From contig CAZMGF010000006.1 in assembly GCA_964565765.1 (NCBI GenBank), forward strand, positions 1 through 64,000: a stretch of DNA of 64,000 bases, written 5' to 3'. Positions 7,125 through 15,030 of this stretch are shown here, in pieces (positions within the stretch are counted from its first letter, which is position 1; every line of letters begins with the position of its first letter). The DNA is from Bog-1181 sp964565765. GTDB lineage: Bacteria > Oederibacteriota > PGYV01 > Palsa-1178. The notes under the pieces were generated by a model. It had not been told where the DNA came from. It made no database searches and worked only from the letters and a program-made list of their open reading frames with translations. The translations under genes and the position numbers were made by a program.

Positions 7125-8123
7125 ATGAAGGCTGTTTCATTGCTTTCCGGCGGGCTGGATTCCACACTGGCCACAAAAATGGTTAAAGAAATGGGCATTG
7201 ATGTCATAGCCCTGAATTTTACGTCACCCTTCTGTCAGTGCGGCGGAAAACACAAGGACGGCTGCAAGCACAAGGCCGTTGAAATGGCGGAACAGCTTGG
7301 CGTGGAACTTAAAATGATAAACCCGTCAGCAGAATTTATAGAAGTGATAAAAAATCCCAAGCACGGTTACGGCAGCGGGGCTAATCCCTGCATAGACTGC
7401 AGGATACTGAAATTCAAGCTCGCCAGAAAGTATATGGATGAAATAGGGGCGTCATTCCTTGTCACCGGCGAGGTACTCGGGCAGAGGCCCATGAGCCAGA
7501 ACGCCAGGGCAATGAGGATAATTGAGAACGAAAGCGGCAATCAGGGAATGATACTAAGGCCGCTTTGCGCCGGAGTAATGGAACCCTCTATTCCGGAGCA
7601 AAAAGGGTGGGTTGACAGGACCAAATTAAGGTCCATTGAGGGGCGCTCCAGGGGTGCCCAGCTTGACATGGTGGAGGAATTTAAAATAGTAAACCACGCA
7701 TGCCCGGCCGGCGGATGCCTTTTGACGGATAAGAATTTCGCTGCAAAGGTATTTGACCTCATAGGGTCAGGTATGCTTGATGTGGACAATTCAAGGCTCT
7801 TTGTATTCGGCCGTTATTTTTCAATATCAAAAAAATTCAAGCTCGCGGTCGGCCGCAACGCCCAGGAAAACGCCGTGATAAAGAACTTCGCAGCCGCCGG
7901 GGATCTTCTGATAGATGCCGCTTCAAAAGGTCCGACTGCCGTAGGCCGCGGTGAAATGGCGGAAGGCGACCTGGAAAAGGCGCTGGCTGTTGTCGCGCAT
8001 TACTGCAGAAAAGAAGAACCACAGGATATGAAATATATTATAATGGGCGCGGAGCAAAAAACCGTTCATACTGATTCAATAACGGATATTGACCCTTCCA
8101 TATTTCAGGTGAATATAGTTTAA
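7125..8123 (+). CDS. PP-loop ATPase (ThiI/MnmA-like tRNA sulfurtransferase family)
   Basis: The N-terminus has the PP-loop SGGLDST (about residues 8-14) that binds ATP for adenylation. Cys-rich stretches follow (CQCGGKHKDGC, NPCIDCR and CPAGGC), resembling the ThiI/MnmA-like proteins of anaerobes that lack the THUMP domain. These may hold an Fe-S cluster or carry sulfur. The C-terminal region (about residue 230 on) contains NAQENAVIKNFA and looks like the NFACT-R-like domain often fused to this family. The likely role is tRNA thiolation, but the target base is not established. The next gene starts 10 bp downstream. Confidence 0.8.
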   Translation: MKAVSLLSGGLDSTLATKMVKEMGIDVIALNFTSPFCQCGGKHKDGCKHKAVEMAEQLGVELKMINPSAEFIEVIKNPKHGYGSGANPCIDCRILKFKLARKYMDEIGASFLVTGEVLGQRPMSQNARAMRIIENESGNQGMILRPLCAGVMEPSIPEQKGWVDRTKLRSIEGRSRGAQLDMVEEFKIVNHACPAGGCLLTDKNFAAKVFDLIGSGMLDVDNSRLFVFGRYFSISKKFKLAVGRNAQENAVIKNFAAAGDLLIDAASKGPTAVGRGEMAEGDLEKALAVVAHYCRKEEPQDMKYIIMGAEQKTVHTDSITDIDPSIFQVNIV

Positions 8124-8132
8124 GGGGCTAAA

Positions 8133-9170
8133 ATGACAAATATATTACTGCTGCTGCTTCTCACAGCTGTATTCCTTCTTCCCTTTATTTTAAAGGAGGC
8201 GGAAGAGGGGATGGAATATTTTCTTTTTGGGGCCGGGCTGCTGGCAGTAACAATAACCGCTTGCTGGTCGCAAAAACTCATCATTGAAACCCTTTTGACA
8301 CCATTAAAAATAACCGCAGCTGTAATTGTATGCGGGATAATATTTGAAGTTTTTGCCGGAAAAATCGGACCCATTGTCGGGCGAGTATCGGCAAAAACTG
8401 GAAAACCATTTTTTGTCCTTATAATGATAATCATACTCGGGCTGTTTTCAAGCATTTTTACCGCGATAATATCAGCCCTGATTCTTTCCGAAGTTATGGG
8501 CCATATGAATTTGCCGAGGAAAACAGAAATAAACATAGTGATACTCGCCTGTTTTGCCATAGGCATGGGAGCTGTTTTAACGCCTGTCGGGGAGCCGCTT
8601 TCCACAATAGTCACGGAAAAACTCTCCGTAGAGCCTTTCAACGCCGGATTTTTATTTCTCTTCAGGGAGTTTTGGATATATTCTTCAGTTATAATAATAT
8701 TGCTGGCCGCCGCCGGAGCCATAATTACGGCTTGCGGTAATGGGAACGATGAAGGGCTCAAAGAGGATAAAAGAGGGGGATTTAAATCCATCGCCATGCG
8801 CGGCTTTAAAGTTTACCTGTTTATAGCCGGACTTGTGCTGCTCGGCGCGGGTTATACTCCGTTCGTAAAAACATATGTTTCCGGGTTGCCTCATTATATG
8901 CTTTACTGGATAAATATGGTATCAGCCGTGCTTGACAACGCGACGCTCGCGGCCGCCGAGATCTCACCGGCCATGAGCCTTTTACAGATAAAATCCGCGA
9001 TGCTCGGGCTTATTATTTCCGGCGGCATGCTGATACCCGGAAACATACCCAATATTATATGCGCGGGAAAGCTCGGGATAAAGCCGAAAGAATGGGCGAA
9101 ATTTGCAGTTCCGGCAGGACTGATAATTTTATGTTTTTCTTTTATTGCGGTTATATTTGTTCATTTATAA
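8133..9170 (+). CDS. DUF1646 family membrane transporter
   Basis: The 345-residue protein has about ten hydrophobic segments with the two-fold feel of an ion transporter. Landmarks of DUF1646 include MGAVLTPVGEPLSTI in the first half and DNATLAAAEISPAMS plus GGMLIPGNIPNII in the second. The family is listed as a putative cation or anion:Na+ transporter and has no firm substrate. It lies 10 bp after the PP-loop gene and 84 bp before a ClC gene, so two ion-moving proteins are adjacent. The motif match is clear, the substrate unknown. Confidence 0.85.
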   Translation: MTNILLLLLLTAVFLLPFILKEAEEGMEYFLFGAGLLAVTITACWSQKLIIETLLTPLKITAAVIVCGIIFEVFAGKIGPIVGRVSAKTGKPFFVLIMIIILGLFSSIFTAIISALILSEVMGHMNLPRKTEINIVILACFAIGMGAVLTPVGEPLSTIVTEKLSVEPFNAGFLFLFREFWIYSSVIIILLAAAGAIITACGNGNDEGLKEDKRGGFKSIAMRGFKVYLFIAGLVLLGAGYTPFVKTYVSGLPHYMLYWINMVSAVLDNATLAAAEISPAMSLLQIKSAMLGLIISGGMLIPGNIPNIICAGKLGIKPKEWAKFAVPAGLIILCFSFIAVIFVHL

Positions 9171-9254
9171 ATATAGGTTTAAACCAAGGCAGGCAGGTAA
9201 AATTAAGCAACACAAGCAGTAAAATTATATGGCAGGGCCCTAAGGGAGGGAGAT

Positions 9255-10601
9255 TTGAGAAAGCGATTAAACGAAGAAACAGTGTTATTCTTCAGCGTAA
9301 TGAAATGGTTCGTTCTGGCGTCTGTCATAGGGGTGATAGCGGGTCTTGGCACTGTTGCTTTTTTAAAGTTACTGGCGCTTGGAATTAAAACGGCGTCCGG
9401 TTTCAACTATTATTATCTTCTTCTGCCCGTAATAATATATCTCAGTGCCCTGATATCAAGAACATTTGCGAAAGAAGCGGAAGGGCACGGGACGGAAAAA
9501 GTAATAGAAGCGGTGCATAAAAGGAGCGGAAAGATAAATCTACTTGTCGTGCCAGTAAAACTTATAACAACAATTTTAACGCTGAGTTTCGGAGGTTCCG
9601 CCGGAAAGGAAGGGCCCTGCGCCCAGATCGGCGGGGGGCTGGCTTCCGGTTTTGCCGATATTTTCAGGATGAAGGATTCTGACAGGAAAAAACTTGTTAT
9701 CTGCGGCATCAGCGCGGGTTTTGCGTCTGTATTCGGGACGCCGGTTGCCGGCGCGCTTTTTGGGATTGAAGTGCTGGTTGTCGGACAGATTATGTATGAT
9801 GTTCTTCTGCCTTCCTTTATAGCCGGGATAACAGCATATGAAGTTTCTTCCAGCCTTGGAATAACATACTTTTATTCGCCGTTAAATTTTACTCCCGTGT
9901 TTTCAGAATTCTTTTTTATAAAAGTGCTGCTTTCCGGTATTTTCTTCGGCATCATATCCTTTATTATGGTGGAGGCCTTTAAAGGCACAAAATTTTTCAT
10001 ATCAAAAGTAAAGCTGTCATGGTGGCTCAACGCAATAATTTCAGGGGCCCTGGTTTCAATTCCTGCATTGTTTTTTGGAACAAAATATCTTGGACTCGGG
10101 CTGAATTCAATTGAAAACGCCCTTAAAGGCGGGCATGTATCATGGTATGACCCGTTCTTAAAGATAATTTTCACCTCCATTACACTTGGAGCCGGCGGAA
10201 GCGGAGGGGTAATTACCCCTATTTTTTTTGTGGGAACAGCGGCCGGAAGCCTTTTTTCATTTCTTGCGGGTGTTGATCCCTCCACTTTTGCGGCAATCGG
10301 AATGGTGGCCCTCCTTGCTGGAACCGCAAACACGCCCATAGCCGCAAGCATCATGAGCATAGAGCTTTTTGGGCCAAGGATAGCGCCGTATGCCGCGGTG
10401 AGCTGTATTATAAGTTTTCTTATAACCGGACACAGGAGCATTTACCCTTCGCAGCTTCTTGGCATATCCAAATCAATGTCGCTTCAAACGGAAACGGGGA
10501 AGGAAATATCATTGATAAAAACATCCTCGGAAAACTTTGCCGGCAGATTTAAGAACAAGATCAAGAAATTTTTTTTAAAAGAAAAAAATAGCAGTAAATA
10601 G
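9255..10601 (+). CDS. ClC-family chloride channel/transporter
   Basis: The 448-residue protein shows the ClC signatures GSAGKEGPCAQIGGG (the Glu of GKEGP, about residue 118, is the gating/proton glutamate) and GAGGSGGVITPIFFVG. The Glu keeps open the possibility of a Cl-/H+ or F-/H+ exchanger rather than a pure channel. No C-terminal CBS domains are present. I place the start at a TTG (9255) because GGGAGGGAG lies 4 bp upstream. The first ATG (9300) has no ribosome site and would remove the start of the first helix. Confidence 0.9.
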   Translation: MRKRLNEETVLFFSVMKWFVLASVIGVIAGLGTVAFLKLLALGIKTASGFNYYYLLLPVIIYLSALISRTFAKEAEGHGTEKVIEAVHKRSGKINLLVVPVKLITTILTLSFGGSAGKEGPCAQIGGGLASGFADIFRMKDSDRKKLVICGISAGFASVFGTPVAGALFGIEVLVVGQIMYDVLLPSFIAGITAYEVSSSLGITYFYSPLNFTPVFSEFFFIKVLLSGIFFGIISFIMVEAFKGTKFFISKVKLSWWLNAIISGALVSIPALFFGTKYLGLGLNSIENALKGGHVSWYDPFLKIIFTSITLGAGGSGGVITPIFFVGTAAGSLFSFLAGVDPSTFAAIGMVALLAGTANTPIAASIMSIELFGPRIAPYAAVSCIISFLITGHRSIYPSQLLGISKSMSLQTETGKEISLIKTSSENFAGRFKNKIKKFFLKEKNSSK

Positions 10602-10630
10602 CAGTTTTCAACAGCCGGACCAAATACAAC

Positions 10631-10659
10631 TTGACAGTAACAGGTTTAATTGCTATAAA
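10631..10659 (+). promoter_or_regulatory. Promoter of the arsR-type operon
   Basis: TTGACA (10631-10636) and TATAAA (10654-10659) are spaced by 17 bp, 51 bp before the start codon. Confidence 0.85.
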
Positions 10660-10662
10660 TAT

Positions 10663-10684
10663 ATATGCGGATATGCGCATATAA
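10663..10684. promoter_or_regulatory. Probable ArsR-type operator
   Basis: The perfect palindrome ATATGCGCATAT (10671-10682) is preceded by a partial copy, ATATGCGG (10663-10670). It sits right after the -10 box, over the expected start site, where an ArsR/SmtB repressor would block transcription. Confidence 0.6.
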
Positions 10685-10709
10685 GAATAATAAAAGCGGG
10701 AGGATTTAA

Positions 10710-11069
10710 ATGAGAAAAGCGGTGAAGGTGTTCAGGGCGCTGAGTGATGAGACAAGAATAAGGCTCATAAAGCTTCTGGAGAATGCCGGGGAGGTTTGTG
10801 TATGCGATATTATGAAAGCAATGGGAATCTCGCAGACAAGGGCGTCCAGAAACCTGAATATACTCAAGGAAGCCGGCCTGGTTTCCGACAGGCGTGACAG
10901 CCGCTGGATATACTACTCTGTAGATGAAAAAACAGCCGAAGAGTGCTGCGGAGACGTACTTAAAGTAATAGGAAAATGGCTGATTGCGGATGATGAAATA
11001 ATGAGGGATAAAAAAAAGCTTGATAAAATATTGAAGGAACAGACAGGTAAAAAAGGGAGGTTAAAATAA
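10710..11069 (+). CDS. ArsR/SmtB-family winged-helix repressor
   Basis: At 119 residues this is a standard ArsR-type regulator: a recognition helix around ISQTRASRNLNILKEAG and a wing (RRDSRWIYYS). The metal-site segment EVCVCDIM matches the ELCVCDL helix of arsenic-sensing ArsR proteins, so thiol ligation of As, Sb or another soft metal is plausible. A Cys pair near the C-terminus (EECCGDV) could add ligands. It is first in an operon with ferredoxin, thioredoxin and a YeiH transporter, overlapping the next gene by one base (TAATG). No arsenic pump or arsenate reductase gene is nearby, so the real inducer could be a thiol or sulfur compound. Confidence 0.9.
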   Translation: MRKAVKVFRALSDETRIRLIKLLENAGEVCVCDIMKAMGISQTRASRNLNILKEAGLVSDRRDSRWIYYSVDEKTAEECCGDVLKVIGKWLIADDEIMRDKKKLDKILKEQTGKKGRLK

Positions 11070-11293
11070 TGGAAAGATTTGTAGAAATTGACCAGGCTCT
11101 CTGCACGGGCTGCGGCGCGTGCGTGAAAATGTGCCCGGCGCAGATTCTTTACATAGATAAGTCAACGAAAAAGGCGAAAATAACAAATGATAAAGTCTGT
11201 GACAGGCTGGCTGGATGCATGAAGGTGTGCAAAACAGGGGCAATAAAAGTGGACAGAAAAAAATTTTCATTTGCAGCATTATTCGGTTTTTAA
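11069..11293 (+). CDS. Small 2[4Fe-4S] ferredoxin-like protein
   Basis: This 74-residue protein has a classical CxxCxxCxxxCP motif (C12, C15, C18, C22) and a second motif with wider spacing (CDRLAGCMKVCKTGAI). The same altered second-cluster pattern occurs in the ferredoxin-like protein at 177-1034. The start overlaps the arsR stop by one base, indicating translational coupling. Placed between a thiol-metal regulator and thioredoxin, it may supply electrons to a reductive step on a sulfur or metalloid compound, but no such reductase is encoded here. Confidence 0.85.
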   Translation: MERFVEIDQALCTGCGACVKMCPAQILYIDKSTKKAKITNDKVCDRLAGCMKVCKTGAIKVDRKKFSFAALFGF

Positions 11294-11310
11294 AACAAAG
11301 GAGAGAACAA

Positions 11311-11640
11311 ATGGAAAAACACGCTGATGACAAAAGCTTTAAGAAAGAGGTTCTTGATTCCGAACTTCCCGTGCTGGTTGATTTCTGGGCTTCATGGTGC
11401 GGGCCGTGCATGGCAATAGGGCCGACAATTGAACAGATAGCGAGGGAATATGCGGGCAAGTTAAATGTATGCAAGGTAAATGTGGATAACGCGCCCGGCA
11501 CCGCGCAGAAATACTGTGTGCAGTCAATTCCAACCCTTTCAGTTTTTTTAAAGGGAAAGGAAGTGGACAGGGTGGTAGGCGGCCTGCCAAAGGCTTCAAT
11601 AGAGAAGTTTTTTGGGAAATATTTGAAGGAGGATAAATAA
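11311..11640 (+). CDS. trxA: Thioredoxin
   Basis: A 109-residue single-domain thioredoxin with the active site WCGPC (C30, C33), the following cis-Pro segment (SIPTLSVF) and no signal peptide, so it is cytoplasmic. GGAGAG precedes the ATG at 11311. It is 17 bp after the ferredoxin and 4 bp before the YeiH gene. The operon position suggests a dedicated role in reducing a disulfide or metalloid compound sensed by the ArsR protein, rather than being the main housekeeping thioredoxin. No thioredoxin reductase is adjacent. Confidence 0.95.
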   Translation: MEKHADDKSFKKEVLDSELPVLVDFWASWCGPCMAIGPTIEQIAREYAGKLNVCKVNVDNAPGTAQKYCVQSIPTLSVFLKGKEVDRVVGGLPKASIEKFFGKYLKEDK

Positions 11641-11644
11641 AAAC

Positions 11645-12649
11645 ATGAAATGGATCACTGAAAATTTTAAGGGAATAATTTTTTCTTTGCTGATAGCAAC
11701 AGCAGCTGTTTATCTCGGCTCGCTTTTTCCGCTTGTGGGCGGGGCTGTGTTCGGCATCCTCCTCGGTATAATATTCGGCAGCACAATCGGCAGGCCTGAA
11801 GGAACAGCAAAGGGGATACATTTTACATCAAAAAAGGTGCTACAGTGGGCCATAATCGTGCTGGGCGGCGGATTGAGCTTAAACCAGGTCTATAAAACCG
11901 GCCTCTCTTCCTTATATATAATGTTATTTACCCTTTCTGCGGCATTTATTACTGCCTATTTATTCGGCAAGTTATTAAAAATTCCATTTAAAATGACCAG
12001 CCTTATCGGCATGGGTACCGCCATATGCGGGGGTTCCGCGATTGCCGCAATCTCTCCTATAATAGAGGCGGAGGACCAGGAAATAGCATATGCAATTTCC
12101 ACGGTATTCATGTTCAACGTGATCGCGGTAATTGTTTTTCCGACTCTTGGTAGATTAATGGCAATGACACAACACGGCTTCGGACTCTGGGCAGGGACGG
12201 CGATAAACGACACCTCCTCTGTGGTGGCCGCCGCGTACAGCTACGGCAACGAGGCCGGCGCTTATGCCACGATAGTAAAACTTACACGCACAACAATGAT
12301 AATACCTATATCACTGATATTCGCGGTTTTTATGGCTTTCAAAAAGGAAAAGGAAGCTGAAAAAAAGCATGTTCATTATAATATAGGAAAAATATTTCCC
12401 TGGTTCATATTATGGTTCCTTGCGGCCTCGCTTTTGAATACTGCCGGCATTATAAACCAGCAGGCGGCCGCATTCTGCACAGAAGCCGGGAAATTCATGA
12501 TAGTGCTCGCACTCTCCGCGATAGGACTCCACTCGGATTTCAGGGCAATGGTAAAAACCGGGCTGAAACCAATGCTGCTGGGGCTGATTGTCTGGGCGGT
12601 TGTGGCAATTACTTCAGTAATCGTACAAAAATTTACAGGGCAGCTTTAA
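11645..12649 (+). CDS. YeiH/UPF0324 family membrane protein (putative sulfate exporter family)
   Basis: The 334-residue protein has about ten membrane segments. Landmarks of the UPF0324 family are LQWAIIVLGGGLSLNQV, GTAICGGSAIAA and GTAINDTSSVVAA. Databases call these putative sulfate exporters, but evidence is thin. AGGAGG lies in the last codons of trxA. Being last in an ArsR-ferredoxin-thioredoxin operon, it may export a small sulfur or arsenic-related anion made or reduced in the cell. Family is certain, substrate not. Confidence 0.9.
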   Translation: MKWITENFKGIIFSLLIATAAVYLGSLFPLVGGAVFGILLGIIFGSTIGRPEGTAKGIHFTSKKVLQWAIIVLGGGLSLNQVYKTGLSSLYIMLFTLSAAFITAYLFGKLLKIPFKMTSLIGMGTAICGGSAIAAISPIIEAEDQEIAYAISTVFMFNVIAVIVFPTLGRLMAMTQHGFGLWAGTAINDTSSVVAAAYSYGNEAGAYATIVKLTRTTMIIPISLIFAVFMAFKKEKEAEKKHVHYNIGKIFPWFILWFLAASLLNTAGIINQQAAAFCTEAGKFMIVLALSAIGLHSDFRAMVKTGLKPMLLGLIVWAVVAITSVIVQKFTGQL

Positions 12650-12718
12650 TCTCCACATTTTATTAAGAATTTTTGATATAATTAAGCCATTAATAAATTA
12701 AACTTTCAGGGGGAATGG

Positions 12719-13618
12719 ATGAAAAAAATATTATTGATTTTTCCTGTGGTTTTTATTTTTTCTTCATTTCTTTTTTCCTTCGACTACCGCGGCGCAATTA
12801 CGGTTGACGGATTGAAGCGCGACTATAAGGTTCACGTGCCGGATATTTATAATCCGGCAAAAGCGGTTCCGCTCATCGTCGCCCTGCACGGCGGCGGGGG
12901 CAGGATTGAGTCAATGGAATGGCTCACGAATTTTAACAAGCTCTCCGAAACAGAGGGGGTTATAGTTGTATATCCCGCCGGATTTTTAAAGCAGTGGAAC
13001 GACGGCAGGGCTGTGGAAAAAATAGAGGCGCAGAAGAGGGAACTCGACGATGTCGGGTTTATTTTAATGGTAATTGATGAAGTTTCCGTAAAATATTCCA
13101 TTGATAAGAAAAGAATATACGCTACCGGCATATCCAACGGAGGTTTCATGTGCCAGCGTCTCGCGTGTGACGCCCCTGAAAGGTTTGCGGCTATAGCTCC
13201 GGTTTCAGCTTCAATACCTGAAAAGCTTTCAGGGAAAGCCGGAGAAAAGGGTAAAATACCGGTCATGCTCATACACGGCACAGGAGACCCGCTGGTGCCA
13301 TACAGCGGTGGAGCTGTGAAAATTGGAAGGCAGGAGCGCGGTTTTGTACTTTCGGCCCCTGATACGGCAAAATTATGGGCAAAAATGGACGGATGTATCA
13401 GGACAAAAAGTGAAACAATAACAGGGGACATGAATACGGTCTGTGATTATTATGAAGGCAGGGATGGGATGGAAGTGGTTTTTTGTACTGTAATGGGCGG
13501 AGGCCATTCATGGCCGGGCGGGCCGCAGTATCTCCCCGACTGGATAGTGGGGAAGTCATGCAGGGATTTTAAGGCGACACAGTTTATCTGGGATTTTTTT
13601 AAGCGGCATAGCAGGTAA
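12719..13618 (+). CDS. Secreted PHB depolymerase/feruloyl esterase-like alpha/beta hydrolase
   Basis: A signal peptide (residues 1-20) precedes an alpha/beta-hydrolase of the LpqC/Esterase_PHB group, about 299 residues. Visible elements are the oxyanion segment VALHGGGG, the nucleophile elbow GISNGGFM, the acid region HGTGDPLVPY and the catalytic His in GGGHSWPGG. Substrates of the family are short esters, feruloylated sugars or polyhydroxyalkanoates, and which applies is unknown. A possible -10 (TATAAT, 12677-12682) lies in the 69-bp gap upstream without a good -35. The YbjQ-like gene follows by 20 bp. Confidence 0.85.
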   Translation: MKKILLIFPVVFIFSSFLFSFDYRGAITVDGLKRDYKVHVPDIYNPAKAVPLIVALHGGGGRIESMEWLTNFNKLSETEGVIVVYPAGFLKQWNDGRAVEKIEAQKRELDDVGFILMVIDEVSVKYSIDKKRIYATGISNGGFMCQRLACDAPERFAAIAPVSASIPEKLSGKAGEKGKIPVMLIHGTGDPLVPYSGGAVKIGRQERGFVLSAPDTAKLWAKMDGCIRTKSETITGDMNTVCDYYEGRDGMEVVFCTVMGGGHSWPGGPQYLPDWIVGKSCRDFKATQFIWDFFKRHSR

Positions 13619-13638
13619 AAAAAATCAGGAGGTTTGTT

Positions 13639-13971
13639 ATGGCGGCAAAAGGGTCAATGGTTGTAACGACAACAATGGTAGTTGAAGGGCGCGCGATAAA
13701 GGAATACAGGGGGCTGGTCAGGGGAATAATAGTAAGGTCACCCACTATAATTCAGGGATTTTTTGGCGGCCTTAAATCAATACTCGGCGGAACAATAGGG
13801 GCATACACTGAGATGTGCGAGCAGGCAAGGGAGCAGGCATATGACCTTATGATAGCTCACGCCACGGAAATGGGGGCGAATGGCGTCATAGGGGTTGGAT
13901 ATGACGCCTCCGAAGTTGCAGTAGGGGCTACGGAAGTGCTTTGTTACGGAACCGCAGTTATACTGGAATAA
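13639..13971 (+). CDS. YbjQ/UPF0145 family protein
   Basis: The 110-residue protein matches the YbjQ family, once called heavy-metal-binding domain, with GLVRGIIVRS, a long helix carrying AREQAYDLM and AHATEMGANGVIGVGYD, and a C-terminal TAVIL strand. Members form pentamers. No function is proved. AGGAGG stands 7 bp before the ATG. It is probably co-transcribed with the esterase. A long palindromic element begins 11 bp after its stop. Confidence 0.85.
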   Translation: MAAKGSMVVTTTMVVEGRAIKEYRGLVRGIIVRSPTIIQGFFGGLKSILGGTIGAYTEMCEQAREQAYDLMIAHATEMGANGVIGVGYDASEVAVGATEVLCYGTAVILE

Positions 13972-13981
13972 TTCAATCTAT

Positions 13982-14087
13982 ACTGCGGACATATGAGCCT
14001 TTTTCCGGGATAACTGCGCCCAAATTAATGTTTCTATAAACGTCCAAGGATGCGCAGGCCCCTCCAAAAGTCTCATATGTCCGCAGT
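13982..14087. repeat. Palindromic element, copy 1 (16-bp perfect terminal inverted repeats)
   Basis: The 106-bp element starts with actgcggacatatgag and ends with its exact reverse complement (14072-14087). Just inside, CCTTTTTCCGGG and the complement of CCCTCCAAAAG extend the pairing imperfectly. A further inner pair is CTGCGC (14014-14019) with GCGCAG (14052-14057). Copy 2 lies at 21193-21282 with different inner sequence but the same layout. It lies between genes, 20 bp before the SUI1 start. It may be a MITE-like mobile element or an RNA hairpin. Confidence 0.85.
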
Positions 14088-14107
14088 TACAATGCAAAGG
14101 ATGTGCT

Positions 14108-14344
14108 ATGTCAAACACATACGGGCAGTCCCCGAGGCCCAGGATTTACACCGAGAAGCGGGGCGGAAAGACAGTAACCCTTATATCCGGTCTGCATACA
14201 TACGGCGCGCCAAGGCTTGACGCCATAGCAAAAGCGCTAAAGGTATTGTGCGGAGCCGGAGGCACTGTAAAAAATGGAGTTATTGAAATTCAGGGTGATA
14301 ATATCGCAAAAATAATGGAATGGCTGAAAAAAGGAACGCTGTGA
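14108..14344 (+). CDS. SUI1/eIF1-like translation factor (YciH family)
   Basis: At 78 residues this is a minimal SUI1-domain protein. The core VTLISGLHTYGAPRLDAIAK and the strand GGTVKNGVIEIQGD are typical of bacterial YciH, a relative of eukaryotic eIF1 that may influence start-codon discrimination under stress. The N-terminus is only about 20 residues long, so nothing but the domain is present. Its stop overlaps the GTG start of a sigma-factor gene (GTGA), suggesting coupled translation. AAAGGA precedes its ATG. The coupling of an initiation factor with a sigma factor is unusual. Confidence 0.85.
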   Translation: MSNTYGQSPRPRIYTEKRGGKTVTLISGLHTYGAPRLDAIAKALKVLCGAGGTVKNGVIEIQGDNIAKIMEWLKKGTL

Positions 14345-14934
14345 ATAATAAAGGGCCGGATATGGACGACGACATAAGGCTGATGCTTGGGGTAAAAGCA
14401 GGCAATCAGGAGAGCTTTAACAGGCTCGTTGATAAATATTCAAAAGCCATTATTAATTATATTTTCCGTTTCACCGGTTCCAGAGAGGACGCGCAGGACC
14501 TGGCCCAGGATGTGTTTATCAAGGTCTATAACAGCGCTAAAAACTACGTTCCTTCTGCGAAATTTACCACCTGGATTTACCGCATGGCCAACAACACCGC
14601 AATTGATTATATCAGGAAGAAAAAATCCAGGGGCATTCACACATCGCTGGACGAGCATATTGAAAGCGGGTCCGCTGAAATGCACGGGGCTTCCACGGAT
14701 GGAAAAATAAAACCCGCCGACGAAATGATGGAAAACGAAGAAATTGCTGAAAATGTTCGGCAGGCGCTGCTAAAGCTGCCTGACAACCAGAGAGCTGCGA
14801 TAATAATGAAAATATACGAGGACAAACCATATTCCGAGATAGCGCAAATACTCGGGACATCAATTGCGTCGGTCGAGTCGCTTCTGTTCCGCGCAAGACA
14901 GGCGCTGAAGTCCAGGCTTAAAACCCGGCCGTAA
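14341..14934 (+). CDS. ECF-type RNA polymerase sigma factor
   Basis: About 197 residues with region 2 (YIFRFTGSREDAQDLAQDVF, then TWIYRMANNTAIDYIR) and region 4 (LPDNQRAAIIMKIYEDKPYS, then SIASVESLLFRARQALK), joined by an acidic linker. This is an RpoE/SigW-like ECF sigma factor without region 3. The start is put at GTG 14341, with AAGGA 5 bp upstream, overlapping SUI1 by four bases. An ATG at 14362 is the alternative. An anti-sigma-like zinc-finger protein is encoded 1 kb downstream, with an outer-membrane protein gene between them. Confidence 0.9.
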   Translation: MNNKGPDMDDDIRLMLGVKAGNQESFNRLVDKYSKAIINYIFRFTGSREDAQDLAQDVFIKVYNSAKNYVPSAKFTTWIYRMANNTAIDYIRKKKSRGIHTSLDEHIESGSAEMHGASTDGKIKPADEMMENEEIAENVRQALLKLPDNQRAAIIMKIYEDKPYSEIAQILGTSIASVESLLFRARQALKSRLKTRP

Positions 14935-14973
14935 AAGCCGTATAAACACTATTTATTTGGTGTTATAAAGATA

Positions 14974-15002
14974 TTGACAACGCTATAAGCTTAAATTATA
15001 AT
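14974..15002 (+). promoter_or_regulatory. Promoter before the outer-membrane protein gene
   Basis: TTGACA (14974-14979) and TATAAT (14997-15002), spacer 17 bp, form a near-consensus housekeeping promoter 28 bp before the ATG. Confidence 0.85.
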
Positions 15003-15030
15003 TTTCGGATTAAAAAACAAGGAGGAATTT

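Noticed and set aside
9059..9388. ORF spanning the end of DUF1646 and the start of the ClC gene
   Set aside because: It is frame-shadow sequence over two well-supported genes and has no ribosome site.
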